Of a stretch of 64,000 nt of DNA, positions 56,035 through 64,000 are shown piece after piece; the first letter of the stretch is position 1; every line of letters begins with the position of its first letter. The notes below the pieces were generated by a model, which worked only from the letters and a program-made list of their open reading frames with translations, was not told the origin of the DNA and made no database searches. A program made the position numbers and the translations under genes. Source of the DNA: Sorghum bicolor (Eukaryota > Streptophyta > Magnoliopsida > Poales > Poaceae); the NCBI RefSeq assembly GCF_000003195.3, contig NC_012877.2:9340855-9404854 (forward strand), given 5' to 3'.

Positions 56035-56953
56035 CCTTCATTCGAGCACTAGCGCTCGAATGGAGGTTTTGATTTACGGTCGAATTTTCGTGGGGGCGCG
56101 CGAGCGACCCCGCGGGGTAGCCCCCGAGACCTCGGAGGAGTTTTTGACTCCTTCGAGGGTTATGTTGTCTAATTCGCAGAAACGCTTTCGACACCAGTGG
56201 TGGAAGATTCTGACTGGCTCGTTTTTGCCCGTGGGTTTCGACGTACTCTCGATAGAGCGAGCGTCTTTCATCCCAAATTGAGTTCCTAGCGGGTAGTCCA
56301 AGTGAGAACCTGTGCCCCTTTCGAGGGGGGTCAGCTGTAGCCCGGAGGCGTCCTCATAAAGCAGGGTCGACGTGGTCGGGGATACTGGTCTCATTCGATA
56401 GAGTCCAGCGGCTCGATGCCTCCCTTCGGGGGGATTCCTCTCGACTGTCTCGACCCTACCTTGAACATCACCAGCGAGTCCTCGAGGCGGGCCTCGATCT
56501 TCGACCGCTCGCTGGGGATCCCTGACTCTGGCGCTCGAGATCGGCTGTCGAACCCTTTCAGCGGGCCAGCCATCGACCTCCCGAGACTTTTGCGGTTATG
56601 TCCCTTGGCTTACGTGGGAAGGAAATGCTCGTGGCGGTTCGCCTTTCTGCCCGTTGGGCGCATCTTTTTAGGCGGATGACGCTACGATAACGTATCGGCG
56701 AGGAATTCGGAGAGTCCGGCCTGTGAGGAGAGAGAGAGAGAGAGCTGTCAGGCGGCGCATTTATGGGGGGAGTTACCTTACTTCTCGGATCTGTCCGTTG
56801 GCGGACAGCTGCCTATAAATATGTCGTCGCGTCACCGCCGTTCCTCTCCCTTCCGCCTTCTCGCCCTCGTTCCTCTGCTGCCTTTGCTTTCTCGTCATCT
56901 CACGCGCACACGCCCCCTCGAGCCGTAGCGAACCCACCGCCCCGTCAGCCGAG
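56035..56953 (+). promoter_or_regulatory. promoter and leader of the E3 antisense gene
   Basis: TATAAATA at 56814-56821 is followed about 133 nt later by the first downstream ATG (56954, GCCGAGATGCC). No intervening ATG occurs after the expected transcription start. The rest is non-coding and holds a second polypurine-like 12-mer at 56117-56128 and a short GA run near 56730. Confidence 0.6.
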
Positions 56954-59900
56954 ATGCCTGTAAGACTCGTCGCCGCCGATGACTGGCGCCCGTCGTCGAT
57001 GACGGAGCGCCGGCTGTTAGAGCTCGAGAGGGAGGGACTGCTGCGCCGCCGCACCTCGCTGTCGTCGCCAGAGTGGATCGCGCCGCCAGCGAGCCACAGG
57101 GCGCCTCAGCCACCCGAGGGCTACGTGGTGTCGTTCGCCAAGTTCCACCGCCACGGTCTGGGCGCGCCTCCAAGCCGCTTCATGCGGGCCCTCTGCTTCC
57201 ATTATGGGGTGGAGCTGCAGCACTTCTCCCCGAACGCCATCACCGTGGCGGCGGTCTTCGCCGCCGTGTGTGAGGGCTTCCTAGGGATGATGCCGCACTG
57301 GGAGCTGTGGCTCCACCTCTACAGGGGCGAGCTGTTTCACGCCTCCACCGGAACCACGGGCGTGAGGAAACCCGTGCGAGCGGGTTGCCTCAATCTGGTG
57401 CAGAAGACGGGGAAGACGGACCGGCCGCGGGAGTACATCCCGGTAGGGTTGTCGACCAACCATGCCGATTGGGACTCTCAATGGTTCTACCTGCGGAACG
57501 ACGACAACCTCCTACCTCCCTACTCGGGCCGTCTGATCTTGGAGCGCCCAGCGGACTGGACATACGGCGTCGTCCAAGCTCATTAGCCTCGGCTCGACCC
57601 TCTCCTCGACGCCCTGAAGAAGCTTCGCCAGGAAGGTTTGACCGCCGCCCTCGTCCTCTCGGCCGTCCATCATCGGAGAGTTCTCCCTCTGATGTCACGA
57701 CCGCTGAGGATGGACGAGATGGGCCCTGGCGTCTCGTCTCGGGACCTCGAGGCATGTCGGATGTCCAGCGAGCCTCCGACGGACGATGAAGTCGCGGCCC
57801 GAGTCAGGGCCGCAATTGCCGGTGATTTTAAGCCGGAGCACGTCAACGGCTTCCCCATGCGACCCGACGCAGGCTCGATCGATCTGGTACGCTTTCTTCT
57901 TGCGCGCATCCCCGATTCTAGGTTTCCCCTCTCCCCTCTCTTTTTTTTCTAAGTCTACCTTAGTTTTGGTAGGGTCGGATTGATGTCCGGTCCTCGAGGC
58001 CTCCAGTAAAGGAGGACGAGGTCGATCGCGACAAACGGCGCCAATCCGCCGAGAAGTTGAAGTCTGCCAAGGACTCCGCAAAAAAGGGGGAGAAGAAGAA
58101 GAATCTCGACCGCCAAGCATTAGAGGTGCGTCGAGCCAAATCCAGGCAGAGGGGGGAGCCTGAGGAAGAATCCCCCAACGACGACGATGATGACGACGAG
58201 AGTAGCGACGACTCCGAGGGGATGGCGTCGCGTCTCGATCGGATCCTCGAGGGCCCGCCTCGAGATGACGTCGACGCCCCCCGGACGGAGGCGCCGGAGG
58301 AGGGTCCGAGCGGGTCTCGTCGTCCCCGGCCCGACGCTCCTTCCGCGCTCAAGGCGGGCCAGGACGCACCGCGCCCTCCCCTGGCGCCCAAGGAGAGCGG
58401 TCCGGCTAGGTCCCAGGCGTCGGGGCCGCTGACCCGCGGTCGCGCTGCGGCCTCTGAGAAAGGAGACGCCGGTCGTAGGAGCGCGAGTCCCGGCGCCCGC
58501 CAAGCGGGATCCGACGTACCTAGGCCAATTTCTGCCCTCGAGGGGCCTAGCGCCCCGACGCGGGGTGGCTCGAGGCCCGCTGGTCGGGGTGGCGGAAGGC
58601 GAGCCATTCTGCCCGTGGGGTAAGCCCTTTTGTTATTGCGGTCTTTGTCCCCTCATTCTCTCGCCTTTCCTCACATGCTGACTTTTTCTCAGGCTGAAAC
58701 GGACCCTCGAGCAGGCCCAACCATCGATGGCCAAGAGGCTCAGAACGGGTGCCGCCTCCACGGAACCAGGTTTGTAGTTAATTCCTGGGTGTCACGATAT
58801 TATTATGTCGGTTATCATAACGTCTGACCCTTACCCTTTGTTTTGCAGGCCCGTCAAGCACCCAACCTTCAGCCGGCGTCGAGATGGCTTCGCCTCGTCC
58901 CGCGCCTACTCCGCCGCCACCAACTCATGATGCGACCCCCCAGACACGAGCGTCAGAGGGAGCCCCCGAGCCCCCTCGATTGGGGATCGAGGGGGAGCCC
59001 ATCACCATCAGCGATACGTCTGATGGTAACGAAGCGTCTGGGGGCGTTCGACCCATGGAGGAAGAGGCGTCGACTCCCAACGTCGCAGGACGGACTCCCT
59101 GGCCCGCAGGCCTTCGAGCCCTCGAGACGCAAAGGAAGATGGAGGAGGAGGAGGCGCGGGAGCGCGAGGCGGCGCAGCCGTCACTGGAGCAGCAGCAGCA
59201 GCAACCCCAGCCGGAGGAGCAACTGCAGCATCAGCATGACGAGCAGCAGCAGCAGCTGGGGCGGCAACAGCAGCTGGGGGGCCAAGAGAACGAGTCACTC
59301 GAGCTCCCGCCTCAAATTTTGGCCGGACCGGCGCCGCAGGCGTCGCAAGAGCCCGGCGATCAAGAGGGAGATTTGCCGGTGTACGGGCCTCCCACCCCAG
59401 CGTGGCTTCTCCCGGGGGCGCCTGCCGCGATCCGGGCAGAGTCAGGGCGAGCGGACGGAGTGGTGGCGCTCGCCTGCATGATGCGCACCCCCACCGACCC
59501 CGAGTCCGAGATCAAGAGGACACTCTACGGCATGGACGAGATCGCCCCAGGGTTCCTCCGGGAGCGTCGAGCGTGGGAGGACCGCTTCCCCTCTGAGGAG
59601 GACGAGATCGGGTCGTCTGGGAGTAAGGACGGTACATGGAAGACGGTGGATGACGACGGGCGGTTCCCTTGCCTCGCCGACCTGTTCTTGCGCCACGGGG
59701 GTTCCCTCGAGACCGTCGAGAACTTTCTCCGCGGCGTCAAGGTGCGGGCTGATCGGGAGATGGAGAACTGGTGTCCCGATCGGATTCGTATCCGAGCTTC
59801 CAGCGACCCGTCCGAGCCCAATATCTTCCTTGACGACAAGAAGGAGGTCGAGAAGTGGGAGCACGTCGAGGAGCTCCGCCTTTGGATGAAACACGTGGTG

Positions 59901-61244
59901 GGGCTCCTATCGGACGTCATCAACAACGGGCTTGGGCCAGCTTATTTTGTAAGTGTTTCTCGAGCTCCAATCTTGGTGGTGCTTTTGGGTTTCTGTGTTC
60001 TAATCCCCCTGACCCCTGATTCGCAGGATATGAAAGAGACCTCTCGCATCAAATCTAGCTTCATACATGCCACGAGGGGCGGATGGGAGCAGCTTCCCCT
60101 CCTCAAGGATCAACTCCTCGAGTCACAGGAAAAGCTGCTTAAAGCTTATAAAGATCTTATAGCACTCGAGGAGGAGAAGAAGGTGAGGGAGGCTGCTTTG
60201 GTCGAGGCCCGAGAGGTCTCGAAGAAGGCGGAGGAGGAGGCGGTGCGGCTACGGGAGCGGGCTCTTACGGTCGAGGAGGCCGCGTCCAGAGCCCGGGAGG
60301 AGGTCCTGTCCCACAAGGGCATCATTGCGGACCTGGATAAGGAGAAGGGCCTTCTCCAGACCGACCTGGACTCCCTCCGCGATACCTTCCAGAAGATGAA
60401 GGTGGCGTTCGTGGACAGTGAGGTCGCCAGGGGTGCCGCCGAGGACGCAAAAAAGAAAGCCCTCGAAGACCTCGAGATGGAGCGAGCTCGATCCCGCAGT
60501 CTCTCTGACGACGTCGAGCGTCTGAAGGGAGAACTGCTAGAGAAGAGTGGAGCCGTCGCTCAGGCTGGCAGGGTGATCGAAGATCTCCGCGTTGCCAATA
60601 CTGAGCTGACGCGCTCCAACAGAGAGATCGAGCGTGCCAATACCAGATTGGTTGGCGAGAACACGGCTCTAGAGGAGAGCATCAAAGGTATGTTCCCTTT
60701 GTCGAATTTCCTTTTCGAGGTGTGTTTGAGTTTTTTCTAAAGCTCCTTTGTATTGGTATTTGTAGGGCTCAAGGACGAACTCCTGGCCGCCCAAGCCGAG
60801 GCTCGCAACGCCAAGGCTCAACTCGAGGCTGAGGTTGCTTTGAACCGTCGAGTGCGGACGGCGATAAGCGATCTCTCGACCTCTTGGGAGGTCGAGCCTA
60901 TGGATGAGTCGAGGGAGGACTCTCGAGGTGACGCACTGGTCGATCAGCTGTGCTACTTAGGTGCGACGCTGCGAGATCGGGTGCGGGATGCCCTCCACAT
61001 TGGGGTGAAGCGGGCGATGGCGGTTGTCTGCTCGGGCTTCTCCTACGACATGGAGGTAGTATCCCACGGCTTCGTCACCGACATCTCTAAGACCGACGCG
61101 GAGAACGAAGAAAGGCTTCACACTTTGATCGATGACGCGGAGGCCCCTGGAGAGAGGCTGGCCAAGCTATTTGAACCTGAGGTGCTTCCTCCTGAGACTG
61201 GCTCGGGCGGAGGTGAGGGTGGCGAGGATCGTACCATGGACTGA
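56954..61244 (+). CDS. E3 antisense gene: PF04195-domain protein, six exons, about 1298 aa
   Basis: Exons: 56954-57886, 57973-58619, 58693-58769, 58849-59948, 60027-60687, 60766-61244. All introns are GT-AG, 73-86 nt, and exon phases match, giving 1299 codons with a single in-frame TAG at 57584-57586. Residues about 57-130 are the PF04195 'putative gypsy type transposon' domain (FHRHGLGAPPSRFMRALCFH, VCEGFLGMMPHWELWLHLYR). Then come a Lys/Glu and Asp-rich part (DDDDDDESSDDSEG), a Pro-rich part and a Gln-rich tract (about 59190-59275). A long Glu/Lys/Leu coiled coil runs through exon 5, and exon 6 is conserved (DQLCYLGATLRDRVRDALH, SGFSYDMEVVSHGFVTDISK). The function is unknown. The start is the first ATG after the TATA box. 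The gene converges on pol. Confidence 0.82.
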
Positions 61245-61796
61245 GGCCTGCGAGCCTGCTCGGGGTGCCTAGGGCCCCTTGTATAAAACTTAGTTAATCC
61301 TGTTTCTGAGCGATACAGTACTTTTGTGGTTGTTAAATGTTTGTTTGTCTTTCCACTCGAGGTTCTTTTATTTCCTTTGTGCCTACACATGTGTTCCTTG
61401 TTCGATTTTTCGTAAAACACAGCCTCGATCGCCTCGAGGGTGAGGGAGTGAGTAGAGTTTCCATAGCCCGGGGGCGTAGGTGTTCTCAGGCTCGCTATCC
61501 TTCGGTCCTCGAGGGGCTCGAGGCGCCTCGACTACTCGATCGTTCAAGGTTTACTAAGTAGGAAATAGAGAAACTTTTTGGCTTTTTCGACGCTTGGGGA
61601 GGGGTCGTCCCTCTGGTAGCCCCCGAGGGGGTGCGGACTATGATGGGTCATGGTCGGCATCCCCTTTTAACGTCGAGACTATAATTCGTAACTATTTTTG
61701 GTACAGAAAGAAACTGCTCGAGGGAAAGACTTTATTTATTCATGCGTTCATTTACAAAGTCTTTGTACAAAAAGTAGGATCGTAAATCTAGGACTT
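61245..61796. other. E3 spacer between convergent antisense gene and pol
   Basis: Both genes end into this 552-bp stretch. It holds an exact copy of the polypurine 12-mer (CTCGGGGGCTAC on minus, 61616-61627), about 170 nt after the pol stop. It aligns with 41316-41888. Confidence 0.65.
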
Positions 61797-64000
61797 CTAG
61801 GGGTAGAATCGACGTAGCTGTTCGATGTTCCATGCGTTGGTGAAGACTGCCCCCTTTTCGTCCGCCAATTTGTACGTTCCTGGCTTAAGGACCTCGGCCA
61901 CCACATACGGGCCTTCCCAAGGTGGGGTTAGCTTGTGGCGTCCTTGGTTGCTTTGCCGGCGTCGTAGGACAAGGTCGCCTACGTTGAGGTCCCTCTTGCG
62001 CACGTGCTTGTCGTGGTAGCGTCGGAGTCTCTGCTGATATCTAGCAGAGTTGAGGAGGGCCATGTCTCGAGCTTCCTCGAGTTGGTCGACCGCGTTTTCT
62101 TGAGCTTCTTTGTTCGATTGCTCATTGTAAGCCTTGAGTCGAGGTGACCCATACTCGAGGTCTGTGGGGAGGATAGCCTCAGAGCCGTAGACCATAAAGA
62201 ACGGGGTGTATTTGGTGGCTCTGCTCGGCGTTGTCCTTAGGCTCCATAGGACCGAGGAAAGCTCCTCGACCCATCTCTTGCCGAATTTCTTCAATCGATT
62301 GTAGATCCTTGGCTTGAGTCCTTGTAAAATCATGCCGTTGGCACGCTCGACCTGGCCGTTAGTTCGAGGGTGGGCTACTGCGGACCAATTCACACGGATG
62401 TGATGCTGATCACAGAAATCCAAGAACTTTCTGCCAGTAAACTGGGTGCCGTTGTCGGTGATGATGACATTGGGGATCCCAAATCGATGGATGATGTCGG
62501 AGAAGAAGAGGACGGCCTGCTCGGAGCGGATGTTAGTGATGGGTCGAGCCTCGATCCATTTAGAGAACTTGTCAATAGCCACCAGCAAATGTGTATACCC
62601 TCCTTTCGCCTTTTGTAGAGGTCCTACTAAGTCGAGCCCCCACACCGCAAACGGCCAGGTGATGGGGATCATCTGAAGAGCATGGGCGGGCAGGTGCGTC
62701 TGTTTGGCGTAGAATTGGCACCCGTGACACGAGCGTACGAGCTCGACGGCATCCGCCACGGCCGTTGGCCAGTAAAAACCTTGCCGAAAAGCGTTTCCTA
62801 CAAGGGTCCGTGGGGCGGCGTGGTGGCCACAAGCCCCCGAGTGCAGGTCGTCGAGGAGTTTTCGGCCTTCCTCTATGGTGATGCAACGCTGTAAGATTCC
62901 CGTCGGGCTCCGTCGATATAGCTCGTTGTCTTCACCATAGATCACATATGATTTGGCCCGTCGAGCGATACGGCGAGCTTCTGTCCTGTCTTCTGGCAAC
63001 TCACCGCGGATAAGGCAGTCGAGGAATGGTGTGCGCCAATCGAATGGTCGACCCGGTCGTCGTTCTATTTCCATTACCTCTTCCTCCATCAAGAGCGCAT
63101 CGACAGCATTGGTTGGTTGGGCGATGGTGGTATCGGCGCCAGCCCCCGTGCCTAAGTCGACGGATGGCTCGTGTAGATCCTTTGAGAATACATCAGGCGG
63201 CACTGTGCCTCTGGTAGATGCAATCTTGGCGAGTTCGTCGGCTGCCTCGTTGTAGCGTCGAGCGACATGGACGAGCTCGAGGCCGTGGAATTTGTCTTCG
63301 AGTCGACGCACCTCCTTGCAGTATGCTTCCATTTTTGGGTCATGGCAACTCGAGGCTTTCATTACCTGGTCGATGACGAGTTGGGAGTCGCCTCGGACGT
63401 CGAGGCGTCGGACTCCTAACTCAATAGCGATCTTGAGACCGTTGACGAGGGCCTCATATTCTGCGACATTGTTAGATGCGGCGAAATGAATCCTGATTAT
63501 GTACCTCATGTGGACGCCCAAGGGTGAGATGAACAGTAGGCCGGCCCCGGCCCCAGTTTTCATGAGTGACCCGTCGAAATACATTGTCCACAGCTCCGCC
63601 TGGACCTGAGTCGGGGGAAGCTGGGAGTCCGTCCATTCTGCGACGAAGTCTACCAGGGCTTGCGATTTGATGGCCTTTCGAGGCGCATAAGTGAGAGTCT
63701 CGCTCATGAGCTCGACCGACCACTTCGCTATCCTTCCCATGGCCTCCTTGCTCTGGATTATTTCGCCCAAAGGGAAAGAAGAGACCACCGTGATAGGATG
63801 ACCAAGGAAATAATGCTGTAATTTACGGCGGGCAAGGATTACGGCGTAGATCAGCTTCTGGATTTGGGGGTAACGCGCCTTGGTCTCCGAAAGCACCTCG
63901 CTGACGAAATAGACCGGCCTTTGGACTGGCAGCGCGTGACCCTCTTCTTGTCTTTTGACCACCACCGCCGCGCTGACGACCTGGGTCGTCGACGCGACGT
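61797..64000 (-). CDS. E3 pol, C-terminal part: RNase H, second RNase H, integrase (partial)
   Basis: It is open from the window edge to a TAG at 61799-61797 without interruption. The end of the gypsy RNase H (RPVYFVSEVLSETKARYPQI) leads to a second, cellular-type RNase H (YFDGSLMKTGAGAGL, with an NVAEYEAL glutamate, RGDSQLVIDQV and NEAADELAK). Integrase follows: a zinc finger (GACGHHAAPRT ... CHGCQFYAKQ), core residues in GLDLVGPL, TDNGTQF and HPRTNGQVERANGM, then a GDLVLRRRQSN C-terminal domain and a WEGPYVVAEVL end. All integrase catalytic positions are kept, so E3 may have been active recently. Confidence 0.92.
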   Translation of the reverse strand, partial: VASTTQVVSAAVVVKRQEEGHALPVQRPVYFVSEVLSETKARYPQIQKLIYAVILARRKLQHYFLGHPITVVSSFPLGEIIQSKEAMGRIAKWSVELMSETLTYAPRKAIKSQALVDFVAEWTDSQLPPTQVQAELWTMYFDGSLMKTGAGAGLLFISPLGVHMRYIIRIHFAASNNVAEYEALVNGLKIAIELGVRRLDVRGDSQLVIDQVMKASSCHDPKMEAYCKEVRRLEDKFHGLELVHVARRYNEAADELAKIASTRGTVPPDVFSKDLHEPSVDLGTGAGADTTIAQPTNAVDALLMEEEVMEIERRPGRPFDWRTPFLDCLIRGELPEDRTEARRIARRAKSYVIYGEDNELYRRSPTGILQRCITIEEGRKLLDDLHSGACGHHAAPRTLVGNAFRQGFYWPTAVADAVELVRSCHGCQFYAKQTHLPAHALQMIPITWPFAVWGLDLVGPLQKAKGGYTHLLVAIDKFSKWIEARPITNIRSEQAVLFFSDIIHRFGIPNVIITDNGTQFTGRKFLDFCDQHHIRVNWSAVAHPRTNGQVERANGMILQGLKPRIYNRLKKFGKRWVEELSSVLWSLRTTPSRATKYTPFFMVYGSEAILPTDLEYGSPRLKAYNEQSNKEAQENAVDQLEEARDMALLNSARYQQRLRRYHDKHVRKRDLNVGDLVLRRRQSNQGRHKLTPPWEGPYVVAEVLKPGTYKLADEKGAVFTNAWNIEQLRRFYP

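Larger units (their letters stand above)
54974..64000 (-). mobile_element. E3: gypsy (Tat-like) retrotransposon on -, 3' portion, youngest of the nest
   Basis: It contains a 3' LTR (54974-56022), a polypurine tract, an antisense six-exon gene on + and pol on - running off the right edge. It shares LTR, polypurine tract, antisense gene and pol with E2 but has far fewer defects. It sits inside the E4 gag. Its left target flank is GATAT (54969-54973); the matching copy should follow its 5' LTR beyond the window. Confidence 0.9.

Noticed and set aside
57960..58607. 215-codon minus-strand open frame rich in Ser/Arg/Gly opposite exon 2 of the E3 gene
   Set aside because: Low-complexity mirror of the acidic and Pro-rich exon; no start context and no homologue in E2.
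58843..59481. 212-codon Arg-rich frame overlapping exon 4 of the E3 gene
   Set aside because: It is the shifted reading of the Pro/Gln-rich exon, whose own frame continues through the splice sites and is conserved.

Overview
This window is plant nuclear DNA, almost certainly from a grass (Poaceae, probably a panicoid). It is nearly all repeats: nested LTR retrotransposons of the Ty3/gypsy type, one Ty1/copia element, a long LINE, FAR1/MULE-type sequences and several MITEs. The call rests on 1.0-1.5 kb LTRs with a tRNA-Asp primer site or C/G-rich polypurine tracts, spliceable introns of 72-121 nt, and MITE families typical of grass genomes. I see no complete single-copy host gene, no bacterial-style operon, no tRNA or rRNA gene and no CRISPR array.

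Layout. (E1) 1-~8090: the 3' part of a gypsy element on +, with an intact pol (81-3314), a spliced gene on the opposite strand (6764-3468, plant-mobile-domain type) and the 3' LTR. (Copia) ~8090-~12060: the 3' part of a decayed copia element whose reading frame starts abruptly at the end of the E1 LTR, so E1 probably inserted into it. 12335-19453: two FAR1/FHY3-like (MULE-related) pseudogenes on -, a duplicated 0.58 kb FAR1 tail, a captured two-exon fragment resembling the end of a DUF547 protein, a LINE stub and a Stowaway MITE. 19940-20735: MITEs. 20845-26167: a nearly full-length LINE bounded by a perfect 14-bp target duplication.

26630 to the right edge is a nest of elements. E2 is a gypsy element on - (3' LTR 26630-27696). 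It carries its own spliced antisense gene on + (28665-41315) and gag-pro-pol on - (48274-41889). Three insertions of one other LTR family interrupt E2: a gag-only element (33124-41273), a solo LTR (44545-46041), and a pol-less element on - (48379 rightwards). The last of these is itself interrupted at 54974 by E3, a younger relative of E2. E3 has its 3' LTR at 54974-56022, a nearly intact six-exon antisense gene at 56954-61244, and pol from 63965 to 61797, cut by the window edge.

The most interesting theme is that two distinct gypsy lineages (E1 versus E2/E3) both carry a multi-exon gene convergent with pol, placed between pol and the 3' LTR, with its own TATA box. The N-terminal domains differ (plant mobile domain versus the PF04195 'putative gypsy type transposon' domain), but both proteins continue into a low-complexity Pro/Gln-rich middle and a helical C-terminus. 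E1 is also saturated, in LTR, pol and antisense gene alike, with the hexamer GCCGAT/ATCGGC, and has two copies of a 7-bp-stem hairpin between the two convergent stop codons. All functional statements rest on reading motifs by eye; no database search was possible.
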